This document shows positions 32,619-40,721 of a stretch of 61,066 nucleotides of DNA, in pieces. How positions within the stretch are numbered: position 1 is the stretch's first letter; the number at the start of each line of letters is the position of its first letter. The DNA lies in NCBI GenBank assembly GCA_035640455.1, contig DASQWB010000129.1, positions 1-61,066 on the forward strand, in the 5' to 3' direction. The translations under genes were made by a program, and so were the position numbers. The notes beneath the pieces were generated by a model. The model did no database searches. It was not told the origin of the DNA and worked only from the letters and a program-made list of their open reading frames with translations. Origin of the DNA: AC-50 sp035640455. GTDB lineage: Bacteria; Actinomycetota; Thermoleophilia; Gaiellales; Gaiellaceae.

Positions 32619-33384
32619 CGAGCAGCACCTCCTTCAGCGTGTCGCCGCGCAGGCCGAGCCGCAGCGTCTCGAGCGGGATCACCTCGTCGGGCGGGATGTT
32701 CCCGAGGTTGACGTTCGGCCCGAACTCCTTCACGAACCAGGCCTGGCTCTCCTTCGTCGGGGCCTCGAAGATCAGCTCTTGGACGTCGACCTCGTGCGCG
32801 ATCTCGTCGATCAGGCCCGTGCGCATCTCCCCGGTCGGGCGATAGATGCCGGCGGTGCCGCCCTCGCGGCCCTCCGTGATCACCTTCCAGGCGCCGGCTT
32901 CGAGCTCTTCCTTGATCCACTCCACCCAGAGGTACGGCGCGATGTTCACCTCGGCGTCCTTCGACCCGACCTCCGAGAGGACCGTGAAGTCGCGCGCGAA
33001 CTCGGCGATGAGCTCGAGCTTCCGCTCGCGCGGGATCTCAAGGGTGCCGTCGGAGATCTCGACGTGCGCGAAGCGGTTCTCGACGAGCCACGACTTGAAC
33101 TCGTCGATCCGTCCGCGCCCGTAGACGGCCTCGAAGAGCGTGCCGCCGCAGACGACGGGTGTCTCGAAGAACCGGTAGAGGGCGATCTTCTTCTCGAGGT
33201 TGTTCGTGACGTAGCTCGTGCCCCACCCGAGCTTCACGACGTCGACGAACTGGCCGGCCGTGTCGAAGAGTCCTTCGATGTCGCGGAGGTTCAGGCCCTT
33301 GTCGATGACGTGCGTGAGGCCCTCCGCGCGCGGCTTCCCGGGCCGCTGCGGGAGGTTCAGGAACCCGTCGCTAAAGCCTGGCAT
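32593..33384 (-). CDS. comA: Phosphosulfolactate synthase (ComA family)
   Basis: 263 residues, the normal ComA length. The family signature KPRAEGLTHVIDKG is at 17-30; WGTSYV, the strand VCGGTLFEAVYGRG, HVEISDGTLEIP, SEVGSKDAEV and the closing LIFEAPTKESQAWFVKEFG follow. ComA adds sulfite to phosphoenolpyruvate to give (R)-2-phospho-3-sulfolactate, the first step to coenzyme M in methanogens and to sulfolactate in some bacteria. The ATG at 33384 overlaps the fumarase beta gene by 14 nt, and the cysH start lies within its 3' end. Its place next to cysH suggests that sulfite is diverted to a sulfonate. The phosphatase (ComB) and dehydrogenase (ComC) genes are not in the window. Confidence 0.88.
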   Translation of the reverse strand: MPGFSDGFLNLPQRPGKPRAEGLTHVIDKGLNLRDIEGLFDTAGQFVDVVKLGWGTSYVTNNLEKKIALYRFFETPVVCGGTLFEAVYGRGRIDEFKSWLVENRFAHVEISDGTLEIPRERKLELIAEFARDFTVLSEVGSKDAEVNIAPYLWVEWIKEELEAGAWKVITEGREGGTAGIYRPTGEMRTGLIDEIAHEVDVQELIFEAPTKESQAWFVKEFGPNVNLGNIPPDEVIPLETLRLGLRGDTLKEVLLGGDRAPAP

Positions 33385-33958
33385 AGAGCTCCTTCAGCTT
33401 CTCCTGGGCGGCGGCTTGCACGTCGTGGTAGAGCGAGTTGCCGTGCGCGTCGATCCCGACGGTGAGCGGGCCGAAGTCCTTGACGCGGAACTTCCACAGG
33501 CACTCGGGCATGAGCTCCTCCCAGGCGACCTCCTCGATCTCCTCGATCTGGGTCGTCTCGAGCGCCGCCGCGCCGCCGACGATGGCGAAGTAGACCATCC
33601 CGTGCCGGCGCATCGGCTCGATCGCCTCGTCCGGGAAGCCGCCCTTGCCGCAGATCGCGCGGACGCCGTAGCGCTCGCCGAGCGGCTCGGTGAAGCGGAC
33701 CATCCGCGCCGAGGTGGTGGTGCCGATGCAGACCTTGTCGTAGCCGCCGTCGTCGCGCTTCTTCACGCCGGGCGCCGTGTGCAGGAGGAACGCGCCGCGC
33801 AGGTCCATCGGCGGCTCTTGGCCCTGGTCGAAGATCCGGATCTGCGTCCGGTCGCGGATCCCGATGACGTGGCCCTGGACGACGACCTCGTCGCCGGCGC
33901 GGAGCTTCAAGATCTCGCCGGGATCCGTGATCGGGAAGGTGACCTCGTGCGTCGCCAC
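33371..33958 (-). CDS. Class I fumarase/tartrate dehydratase, beta subunit
   Basis: 195 residues from the GTG at 33958. It matches the C-terminal domain of iron-sulfur fumarases: LRAGDEVVVQGHVIGIRD, AFLLHTAPGVKKR, GTTTSARMVRFTEP and AICGKGGFPDEAIEPMRRHGM in pieces, and AWEELMPECLWKFRVKDFGP. It pairs with the alpha subunit encoded just upstream (stop and start share one base). The enzyme hydrates fumarate to malate or, in relatives, dehydrates tartrate. Its place before comA and the sulfur genes is unusual. Confidence 0.9.
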   Translation of the reverse strand: MATHEVTFPITDPGEILKLRAGDEVVVQGHVIGIRDRTQIRIFDQGQEPPMDLRGAFLLHTAPGVKKRDDGGYDKVCIGTTTSARMVRFTEPLGERYGVRAICGKGGFPDEAIEPMRRHGMVYFAIVGGAAALETTQIEEIEEVAWEELMPECLWKFRVKDFGPLTVGIDAHGNSLYHDVQAAAQEKLKELYARL

Positions 33959-34854
33959 TAGGCCTCCCGGTCGAAGTCGACGGTGCCGTCGGCGGCGACG
34001 TGCGCCGTGGCCCGGCGCGCCGCCCAGCACTGGTAGTTCACGGCCACCGGGTTCAGCGTCATGTGCGTGTCCGCGTGCTCGACGTGGCACTGGAGAACGG
34101 TGACGTCGCCGCCGAGGCCCATCGGGCCGATTCCGGTCTCGTTGAGCAGCTCGAAGAGTTCTTCTTCGAGCTGGGCAACGACGGGATCGGGATTCCGCGT
34201 CCCTATGGGTCGAGCGATTGCTTCTTTGGCCAGATACATCGCGTAGTCGGCCGAGCCGCCGATGCCGACGCCGACGATCCCGGGCGGACATGGCTTGCCG
34301 CCCGCGCCGACGATCGACTCGAGGACGAACTGCTTGATCCCCTTCACGCCGTCGGCGGGGACGCACATCTTGAGGAAGCTCATGTTCTCCGAGCCCGAGC
34401 CCTTCGGGACGCACTTCACGTCGAGGCCGTCCCAGTCGGGGACGAACTCCCAGTGGACGATCGGGAGCCGGTGGCCGACGTTCGGCCCGGTGTTCTCGCG
34501 CGTGATCGTGTGCACCGCGTTCGAGCGCAGCGGGTGCTCGAGGGTCGCGCGCGCGGTGCCGTCGCGCAGCGCCTCGTAGATCCGCACCGGGTGGAGCGGG
34601 AAGCGCTCGCCGACGCGGCACGTGTAGACGGCGATACCGGTGTCCTGGCAAACGAGGTTCTTGTCCTCGTCCGCGACCTCGACGTTGCGGACGATGGTGT
34701 CGAGCACGCGCCGGCCGGGGACGGAGGTCTCGCGCTCGCGCGCCGCCGCGAGCGCGTCGCGGAGGTCCTGCGGGATGTCCTTCAGCGCCCAGACGTAGAG
34801 GTGCGCCGCGGCGTCCTCGACGGCGGCCTGGAGATCGGTCGCGACCGTGCTCAT
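33958..34854 (-). CDS. Class I fumarase/tartrate dehydratase, alpha subunit
   Basis: 298 residues from the ATG at 34854 (ATGA with the flavoprotein stop). Three cysteines for the 4Fe-4S cluster are visible: LVCQDTGIAV near 70, the segment VKCVPKGSGSENMSFLKM, and KPCPPGIVGVGIGG, all signatures of the two-subunit class I fumarases. The rest follows the family (SNAVHTITRENTGPNVG, ADTHMTLNPVAVNYQCW). It needs the beta subunit. Fumarate/malate is the default substrate; tartrate or a related hydroxy acid cannot be excluded. Confidence 0.92.
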   Translation of the reverse strand: MSTVATDLQAAVEDAAAHLYVWALKDIPQDLRDALAAARERETSVPGRRVLDTIVRNVEVADEDKNLVCQDTGIAVYTCRVGERFPLHPVRIYEALRDGTARATLEHPLRSNAVHTITRENTGPNVGHRLPIVHWEFVPDWDGLDVKCVPKGSGSENMSFLKMCVPADGVKGIKQFVLESIVGAGGKPCPPGIVGVGIGGSADYAMYLAKEAIARPIGTRNPDPVVAQLEEELFELLNETGIGPMGLGGDVTVLQCHVEHADTHMTLNPVAVNYQCWAARRATAHVAADGTVDFDREA

Positions 34855-36044
34855 CCGCGCGCCTTCTCCGCCGCCGCCCGCCCGGCGCGCCGCCCGAACA
34901 CGCAGCACTCGAGGAGCGAGTTCCCCATCATGCGGTTGCGTCCGTGCGTGCCGCCGGCGATCTCGCCGCAGGCGTAGAGCCCTTCGAGCGTCGTCTCTGC
35001 GTGCTCGTCGATCACGAGGCCGCCGTTCTGGTAGTGGAGTACCGGGTAGGTGAGGATCGGCTCCGCCAGCGGATCGATCCCCGCCGCACGGTACCGGCGG
35101 AGCATGTACGGAAGCGAGATGTCCGCGTCTCGCTCCGGGATCTGGGTGGTGTCGAGGTAGACGGCGGGCCGGCCGTCGGGCGTCTCGACGCCGCGCCCGG
35201 CCTCGACCTCGTCGAAGATCGCCTGCGAGACGGCGTCGCGCGGCCCGAGCGGGTCGGTGAACTCCTCGCCCTCGGCGTTCAGGAGCGTCGCGCCGTAGGC
35301 GCGCGTCGTCTCGGGGATCGAGTAGCCCTGCATCGTCTCGGGCCAGGCGCCGCCGTTCGGGTGGTACTGGAGCGCGTCGAGGTCACGCGCCTCCGCGCCG
35401 AGGCCGAGCGCGATCCGCGTCACCTCGCCGGTCGCGCCGGGGTGATTCGTCGACAGCTCGCCACGCTCGCGCGCCTCCTTGAAGCAGCGGCCGCCGGCGG
35501 CGAGGACGACCGTCCGCGCGTCGAAGACGTGCTCGCCGCACCGCGCGCGCCAGCCGGTCGCCGTGGGCTCGAGTTCCCGGAGCGGCGACTTGGCGAAGAT
35601 CTGCGCGGTCGAGCCCTCGAGCGACTCGCGCAGCGCCTTCGTGATCGCGTGCCCGGTGCGGTCGCCGACCTGGAGCAGGCGGTGGCGCGTGGCGCCGCCG
35701 CAGCGGGCGAGGCGGTACCCCCCGTTCTCGCGCGTGAACTCGACCCCGAGCTCCTCGAGCCAGTGGATCGCCGAGGGCGCCTCGGTCGTCAGCACCTCGA
35801 CGAGCCGCCGGTTGGCCGTCTCGTGCGAGCTCTGCCAGACGTCCTCGGCGTGAATCTCCGGCGAGTCGTCCTCGCCGAACGCGGCCTGGATCCCGCCCTG
35901 CGCCTTCGCCGAGTTGCACGACTGGACGGAGCCCTTGGCGACGAGCGCGACGCGGGCTCCGGAGCGCTCGGCCGACACCGCCGCCGCGAGGCCGGAAGCG
36001 CCGCTTCCGATCACGAGCACGTCGAAGGGCACGGGCGCCGCCAT
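34851..36044 (-). CDS. FAD-binding fumarate reductase/succinate dehydrogenase flavoprotein-like
   Basis: 397 residues from the ATG at 36044. It has the N-terminal FAD fold (DVLVIGSGASGLAAAVSAER), SAKAQGGIQAAFGEDDSPE where family members carry the FAD-linking region, LQYHPNGGAWPETMQGY and HYQNGGLVIDE, and the ending HGRNRMMGNSLLECCVFGRR. It is shorter than SdhA/FrdA (about 570) and no iron-sulfur or membrane subunit is nearby, so it could be a soluble reductase or an aspartate-oxidase-like enzyme. It is first in the run that continues with fumarase, comA and sulfur genes. A -10 box lies at 36054-36059. Confidence 0.85.
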   Translation of the reverse strand: MAAPVPFDVLVIGSGASGLAAAVSAERSGARVALVAKGSVQSCNSAKAQGGIQAAFGEDDSPEIHAEDVWQSSHETANRRLVEVLTTEAPSAIHWLEELGVEFTRENGGYRLARCGGATRHRLLQVGDRTGHAITKALRESLEGSTAQIFAKSPLRELEPTATGWRARCGEHVFDARTVVLAAGGRCFKEARERGELSTNHPGATGEVTRIALGLGAEARDLDALQYHPNGGAWPETMQGYSIPETTRAYGATLLNAEGEEFTDPLGPRDAVSQAIFDEVEAGRGVETPDGRPAVYLDTTQIPERDADISLPYMLRRYRAAGIDPLAEPILTYPVLHYQNGGLVIDEHAETTLEGLYACGEIAGGTHGRNRMMGNSLLECCVFGRRAGRAAAEKARG

Positions 36045-36053
36045 GACCCGGCG

Positions 36054-36059
36054 ATTGTA
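36054..36059 (-). promoter_or_regulatory. Extended -10 promoter of the flavoprotein/fumarase/sulfur operon
   Basis: The minus strand reads TGGTACAAT, an extended -10 box with TACAAT five of six to consensus. It ends 9 nt before the ATG at 36044, so the RNA would begin within about 3 nt of the start codon (leaderless). A good -35 is not evident at 17 nt. Confidence 0.5.
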
Positions 36060-36138
36060 CCAGTGTCTACCTAATTTCACGCATTAGATGGACTTATGCT
36101 TGGTCAAGCCGCGGAGAGGTGCTGCCGATCACCGTCAC

Positions 36139-36471
36139 GTGACCCGGGCGGCCGGCTTCGTCCTCATGTGGCTCGTCCTGATCCTGTCCGGCTACACCCT
36201 CTCCGAGAAGCACTTCCAGCTCCACCGCGGCGGCTCGATCCACCTCGTCCGCGGCCGCGAGCTCGCCTACGCCGAGCTGCGCGCCGCCGCCCACGCCGAG
36301 GCGGAGGCGAAGTCGTTCGTCGGCACCTACAAAGACACGCGGCTTCGCTCGTTCCGGCACCTGAAGGTGATCTACGCCAACGAGACGGTCTACTGCCTGC
36401 AGCTCCACGTCGACGGCTGGACGTACCACCTTGCCGGGCCCGGCGGACATCCGTCCGACGGGCCCTGCTAG
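36139..36471 (+). CDS. Small secreted or membrane-anchored protein, unknown function
   Basis: 110 residues from the GTG at 36139, which puts the hydrophobic stretch AAGFVLMWLVLILSGYTL right at the N terminus as a signal anchor. An upstream in-frame ATG at 36088 would add 17 polar residues. The exported part is a single small domain with HLVRGRELAYAELRAAAHAEA, LRSFRHLKVIYANETVYCLQL and a C-terminal Cys. I do not recognise the family. It is divergent from the flavoprotein gene and its stop abuts the stop of the Fe-ADH gene. No strong ribosome site is seen for either start. Confidence 0.55.
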   Translation: MTRAAGFVLMWLVLILSGYTLSEKHFQLHRGGSIHLVRGRELAYAELRAAAHAEAEAKSFVGTYKDTRLRSFRHLKVIYANETVYCLQLHVDGWTYHLAGPGGHPSDGPC

Positions 36472-37440
36472 CTAGTAGATCGATCGCAGAAGCTCCGCGA
36501 TCTGCTCCGGGCTAGCAGGCCGCGGGTTCGCTTTCGCGCCCGCGCGCACGGCGGCCGCCGCGGCGACCTCGTCGAGCTCGTCCTCGGGCACGCCGAGGTC
36601 GCGCAGCCGCTCGAAGCCGCCGAGCCGGGCGAGCTCCTCGACGCGCGCGATCGGGTCGTCGGTGCCGAGCGCGGCCGCGAACCGGCGGAGCGCATCGGGA
36701 GCGACCGGCTCGTTGAAGCGCAGCGCCGCCGGCAGGCAGATCGCGTTCAGCGCTCCGTGCGGCAGGCCGTAGCGCCCGCCGAGCGCCTGCGCCATCGCAT
36801 GGCCGAGCGCAAGCATCGCGCCGCCGAGCGCCTGCCCCGCCTCGCAGGCGCCGTACAGGAGCCTCTCCCGAAGGGGGAGATCCTCCGGCTGCTCGACGAC
36901 CCGCGGCAGGAACTCGCCGATCATCCGGGCGCCTTCGAGCGCATGCGCGTCGGCCTCCTCGTTGTGCCCCTGGACGTAGAGCGCCTCGGCGCAGTGAGCG
37001 AGCGCGTTCATCGCCGTCCCGACCGTCTCGCGCCGAGGCAGGTGGAGCGTGAGCTGCGGCTCGTACACGACGCCCCCAAGCCGTGCGCCGGAGCCGCCGC
37101 CGTGCATGCGACGGTCAGGGTCGCGGATCCCGAAGTACGGCGTCCACTCCGCGCCGGCGTAGGTCGTCGGCACCGAGACCAGGGGGAGCCCGATCGCCGC
37201 CGAGATCGCCTTGCCGAGGTCGATCGCGCTGCCGCCGCCGATGGCGAGCACGGCGTCGGCGTCCTTCGCCGCCTGGGCAGCATCGTAGATGCGCTCGGAC
37301 GGCACCTCCGTCCAGCGCCCGGCCGGCTCGACCGGAAGCTCGAGGTCCGACCAGCGCTCGCTCGCGACGACGAACGGCCGCGTGCCGCCCAGCTCCGCGA
37401 GGACCCCGCCGAGCGAGTCGAGGCCCCAGCGGACGATCAC
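36472..37440 (-). CDS. Iron-containing alcohol dehydrogenase, maleylacetate reductase-like
   Basis: 322 residues, a little shorter than the 350 usual. The nucleotide site AVLAIGGGSAIDLGKAIS, the VSVPTTYAGAEWTP motif that is typical of maleylacetate reductases, the metal-binding NALAHCAEALY and the later HAMAQALGGRYGLPHGALNA are all present. These enzymes reduce maleylacetate in aromatic-ring degradation, or act as related dehydrogenases. The GTG at 37440 overlaps the stop of the LysR gene (GTGA), so it is coupled to its likely regulator. No ring-cleavage gene is nearby, so the substrate is open. Confidence 0.87.
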   Translation of the reverse strand: MIVRWGLDSLGGVLAELGGTRPFVVASERWSDLELPVEPAGRWTEVPSERIYDAAQAAKDADAVLAIGGGSAIDLGKAISAAIGLPLVSVPTTYAGAEWTPYFGIRDPDRRMHGGGSGARLGGVVYEPQLTLHLPRRETVGTAMNALAHCAEALYVQGHNEEADAHALEGARMIGEFLPRVVEQPEDLPLRERLLYGACEAGQALGGAMLALGHAMAQALGGRYGLPHGALNAICLPAALRFNEPVAPDALRRFAAALGTDDPIARVEELARLGGFERLRDLGVPEDELDEVAAAAAVRAGAKANPRPASPEQIAELLRSIY

Positions 37441-38330
37441 GCGAGCCGCTCGCGCGAGAAGGCGACGAACGCGTCGGCGAGCCGCGTCGGCGAGCGGCCG
37501 GCTGCGCGGACGAGCGAGATCTCACGTGCCGGCTCGAGGCCCTCGACCCGCGCTGCGGCGATCGTTCCCGCCGCGAGATCCGCCTCGACCGCCGAGCGGG
37601 AGATGAACGTGACGCCGTAGCCGGCCCGGACCGCGCTCCGCACCGACTCCTGGAGCCCCAGCTCGAGCTTCGGCTCGAGGTCCCGCAGGCGCGTGCCGGC
37701 CCCGCGCAGCTCGTCCTCGATCACCTGCCGCACGCCGGCGCCCTCCTGCATCACGATCAGCGGCTCGGAGCGCAGCTCGTCGAGCGAGATCGTCCGCCCG
37801 GCGAACGCGTGCCCGGGCGGAACGGCGAGGACGACCTCGTCCGTGAAGAACGGCTCGAAGACGACGGCGCGCTGCCGCCGAGCGGCGCCGACGACGCCGA
37901 GCTCGAGCTCGCGGCGCGCGACGAGCTCGACCACCGTCTGCGTGTCGAAGACGGACAGGCCGATCGTCGTGCCGGGATTCGCGGCCTGGAACTCGCAGAG
38001 GAGCGGCGGCAGCACCGAGCCGCCCGGGCCTGTCGAGGCGCCGATCTCGAGTCGGCCGGTAAGCGCGCCCTCTCCTCCGGCAGAGACCTCCTCGATGAGC
38101 TGGTCCTCGAGCGCGAGCAGCTTCTGCGCCCCGCGATAGAGCAAGAGACCTGCCTCGGTCGGCTCGACGCGGCGGCCGGAGCGGTCGAGGAGCCGCTGCC
38201 CGAGCCGCTCCTCGAGCGCCCGAATCTGGAGGCTGACCGCCGGCTGCGTGACGCCGAGCCGCTCGGCGGCCTGCGAGAAGCTCTTGCGCTCGATGACGGC
38301 GCAAAAGGCTGCAAGCTGCCGCGTATCCAT
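37437..38330 (-). CDS. LysR family transcriptional regulator
   Basis: 297 residues. The winged helix opens MDTRQLAAFCAVIERKSFSQAA and GVTQPAVSLQIRALEERLG, followed by the linker and a periplasmic-binding-like effector domain (LEIGASTGPGGSVLPPLL, ELELGVVGAARR, GYGVTFISRSAVEADL). It should regulate itself and the downstream dehydrogenase gene, and perhaps the divergent sugar-transferase gene. A LysR-type palindrome overlaps the ATG. The ligand is unknown. Confidence 0.93.
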   Translation of the reverse strand: MDTRQLAAFCAVIERKSFSQAAERLGVTQPAVSLQIRALEERLGQRLLDRSGRRVEPTEAGLLLYRGAQKLLALEDQLIEEVSAGGEGALTGRLEIGASTGPGGSVLPPLLCEFQAANPGTTIGLSVFDTQTVVELVARRELELGVVGAARRQRAVVFEPFFTDEVVLAVPPGHAFAGRTISLDELRSEPLIVMQEGAGVRQVIEDELRGAGTRLRDLEPKLELGLQESVRSAVRAGYGVTFISRSAVEADLAAGTIAAARVEGLEPAREISLVRAAGRSPTRLADAFVAFSRERLA

Positions 38331-38344
38331 AAGGATTCATTATG
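38328..38344. promoter_or_regulatory. LysR-type palindrome overlapping the lysR start codon
   Basis: CATAATGAATCCTTATG on the minus strand contains ATAA-N7-TTAT with flanking C/G, fitting the T-N11-A LysR box. The second arm includes the ATG of the lysR gene. Binding there would block its transcription or translation and lies 32-48 nt from the divergent GTG at 38376. Confidence 0.6.
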
Positions 38345-38375
38345 CAGACGGCCCGGGTTAGACTGGCCCAGGCCC

Positions 38376-39029
38376 GTGTTGAGCGAATCGATCGCGGAGC
38401 GCTACTCGCGGCTCGCGCGAGAGAGCCCGGGACACGGCAGCGTCGACCTCGTGCTCCGCACGCTCGACGTCGTCCTCTCCGGGCTCTTCCTGCTCGTCTC
38501 GCTGCCGCTGACGCTCGTGATCGCCCCGTTCGTGCTCGCGACGAGCGGCCGGCCGCTCTTCTACCGCGGCGAGCGGGTCGGGCTCGGCGGGCGGGTGTTC
38601 ACGATGCTCAAGTTCCGGACGCTTCGGCGCGGAGCCGAGGCGCGGCTCGGGCCATACCTCGGGCCGGAGCTCGTCGAGCGGACGCGGGCGGAGACGACGC
38701 GGGTTGGCGCCTGGCTCCGGGCGGCGCAGCTCGACGAGATCCCGCAGCTCTGGAACGTGCTCCGTGGCGACATGAGCCTCGTCGGGCCGCGTCCGATCCG
38801 GCCGAGGTTCTTCGAGGAGCTCGCGACGGAGCTGCCCGCGTACTGGCAGCGGCTCGTCGTGCGGCCCGGGCTGACCGGCTTTGCGCAGATGCGTCGCGGC
38901 TACGAGACCTCGATGGCGGAGAAGCTCGCCCACGACCTGGAGTGGATCGCCGACCGCTCGGTGCCCCTCTACCTGCGCACGCTCGCCGCCACCGCGTGGC
39001 GCGTCCTCCGCCAGTCCCTACGGCCGTAG
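38376..39029 (+). CDS. Undecaprenyl-phosphate sugar phosphotransferase (monotopic PGT, WcaJ/WbaP type)
   Basis: 217 residues: one N-terminal membrane segment (VVLSGLFLLVSLPLTLVIAP) and the catalytic bacterial sugar transferase domain. Motifs are RGERVGLGGRVFTMLKFRT, the Asp-Glu pair in AAQLDEIPQLWNVLRGDMS, and LVGPRPIRPRF followed by RPGLTGFAQMRRGYE. It starts glycan assembly by moving a sugar-1-phosphate to undecaprenyl phosphate. The start is GTG at 38376. It is the only initiating transferase in the window and could serve all the glycan genes. It converges on the antiporter gene with a family B element between them. Confidence 0.92.
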   Translation: MLSESIAERYSRLARESPGHGSVDLVLRTLDVVLSGLFLLVSLPLTLVIAPFVLATSGRPLFYRGERVGLGGRVFTMLKFRTLRRGAEARLGPYLGPELVERTRAETTRVGAWLRAAQLDEIPQLWNVLRGDMSLVGPRPIRPRFFEELATELPAYWQRLVVRPGLTGFAQMRRGYETSMAEKLAHDLEWIADRSVPLYLRTLAATAWRVLRQSLRP

Positions 39030-39041
39030 CGAAGGCTTCAC

Positions 39042-39121
39042 GCCCATCGACCGGTCATTTCAGGCGGACGCGCGAGCAAAGCTCGCGCGTCCTGACAATC
39101 GGCACCGCCAGCGGCGCCTCA
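39042..39121. repeat. Family B two-hairpin element, copy B3
   Basis: The box CGACCGGTC at 39048-39056, TTTCAG, a perfect 12-bp hairpin GGACGCGCGAGC-AAA-GCTCGCGCGTCC at 39066-39092, TGACA, and GGCACCGC-CA-GCGGCGCC at 39101-39118 with one mismatch. It lies between two convergent genes and touches the stop codon of the antiporter gene. Confidence 0.8.
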
Positions 39122-40702
39122 GACCTCTAATCGCGAGTCCTCCAGGTCGAGGTCGCGGAAGACGCGGTACATGACCTCGTCGTTGATGCGGCCGATGCGG
39201 CGGAGCTCGACGACGGCGGCCCGCTCGGCCTCGAGCAGCTCGCGCCGCAGGCGCTGGTAGTCCAGGGATCGCTGCTCGATCCCTCCGTCGTCACCGTCGT
39301 CGAACCGTGCCACGAAGCGGTTGCGGCGGAAGTTGTAGAGACCTTGCATCCGGTCGGCCGTGTCCTCCCGGACCCAGTCCTCTTCGCGGAGCTCCTCGAG
39401 CCGCGCGAGCGCCGCGTCGGCCGCGAGGAGCCGCGCCTTCGCCTCCTCCCGCGCCGGCGCCGTGTCCTCCTCGAGTCTCGACATGCGGATCACGGCCGGA
39501 AGGGTCAGGCCCTGCACCCCGAGCGTGCCGAGGATGACGCAGAAGGCCAGGAACACGATGAGCGCGCGCGAGGGGAAGGGAGCGCCTGTGTCGGTGCTGA
39601 GCGGCACCGCCAGCGCCGCCGCCAGCGAGACCGCGCCGCGCATCCCCGTCCAGCCGATCACGGTCGCCTCTCCCCATGGCGCCTCGCGTATCGGCAGGCG
39701 GTAGAGGAGCAGGCGCGCCAGGTAGGTGTGCGGATAGACCCATGCGAGGCGGACGGCCATGACCGTCGCCGTCACGAGCGCGGCATAGCCGATCAAGCTC
39801 GCCGTCGACTGCCCCGAGAGCGCGTCGAGAATCGGCCGCAGCTGCAGGCCGACGAGCGCGAAGAGGAGCGCGTTCACGAGGAAGACGAGCGTCTCCCAGA
39901 CGGCGTTTCCCTGCATCCGCATCGCCGGCGTCGAAAGCTCCGGCGCCCGCCAGCCGAGGTAGACGCCCACCGTGACCGCCGCCAGCACGCCGGAGACGTG
40001 GAGCGCGGTCGCCGGGATGTAGGCGAGGTAGCCCGTCAGGAGCGAGATCGCGATCTCCGCCGGGATGTTGTCGAGACGGACCCGGACGAGCGCGACGAGC
40101 CAGCCGACGACGAGGCCGACGGCGATCCCGCCGGCGACGCTCGCGAGGAAGCGCAGCGCCGCGTCTCCGAACGAGAACGTTCCTGCGACGGCCGCCACCA
40201 CCGCGGCGCGGTAGAGGACGAGCGCGGTCGCGTCGTTAACGAGGCTCTCGCCTTCGACGATGGTGACGACGCGCCGCGGGACGCCGAGCCTGCGCGCGAT
40301 CGCCGTCGCCGCGATCGGGTCGGTCGGCGCGACGACGGCTCCGAGCACGAAGGCCGGCGCCCAGGCGAGCCCGACCACCTCGTGCGCGACCACTGCGACC
40401 GCCGCCATCGTCGCCGCCACGAGGCCGGTCGCGAGCAACGTGATCGACTGCGCATTCGCGCGGACGTCGCGCAGCGAAGTGAAGAAGCCGGACGAGTAGA
40501 GGAGCGGCGGCAGCACGCCGACGAGGACGAGGTCGGGCGGCAGCGTCAGCTCGGGCACGCCTGGGATGAACCCGAGCGCGAGCCCGCCGACGACGAGCAG
40601 GATCGGGTACGGGATCCGCAGCGTCGGGGCGAGCGCCATCAACGCAGCGACCGCGGCGAGGAGCCCGAGCAGGACGAGCTCGTCGTGGCTCCCGAAAGTC
40701 AC
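39119..40702 (-). CDS. Sodium/proton antiporter, CPA1 (NhaP/NhaA-like) family
   Basis: 527 residues: about twelve helices (1-415) and a cytoplasmic helical tail. FVLGAVVAPTDPIAATAIARR and VEGESLVNDATALVLYR carry the ion-binding aspartates typical of CPA1 exchangers, and TVIGWTGMRGAVSLAAALAVP is the following signature. The tail (EEDTAPAREEAKARLLAADA and on) is coiled and charged, like those of the YjcE/Na+/H+ type. The GTG at 40702 gives a normal N terminus; the longer open frame is a shadow of asnB. It is divergent from asnB with only 19 nt between starts. The TGA stop directly abuts the family B element. Confidence 0.92.
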   Translation of the reverse strand: MTFGSHDELVLLGLLAAVAALMALAPTLRIPYPILLVVGGLALGFIPGVPELTLPPDLVLVGVLPPLLYSSGFFTSLRDVRANAQSITLLATGLVAATMAAVAVVAHEVVGLAWAPAFVLGAVVAPTDPIAATAIARRLGVPRRVVTIVEGESLVNDATALVLYRAAVVAAVAGTFSFGDAALRFLASVAGGIAVGLVVGWLVALVRVRLDNIPAEIAISLLTGYLAYIPATALHVSGVLAAVTVGVYLGWRAPELSTPAMRMQGNAVWETLVFLVNALLFALVGLQLRPILDALSGQSTASLIGYAALVTATVMAVRLAWVYPHTYLARLLLYRLPIREAPWGEATVIGWTGMRGAVSLAAALAVPLSTDTGAPFPSRALIVFLAFCVILGTLGVQGLTLPAVIRMSRLEEDTAPAREEAKARLLAADAALARLEELREEDWVREDTADRMQGLYNFRRNRFVARFDDGDDGGIEQRSLDYQRLRRELLEAERAAVVELRRIGRINDEVMYRVFRDLDLEDSRLEV

Positions 40703-40721
40703 CTCTCTAGAGTACGAGCCC

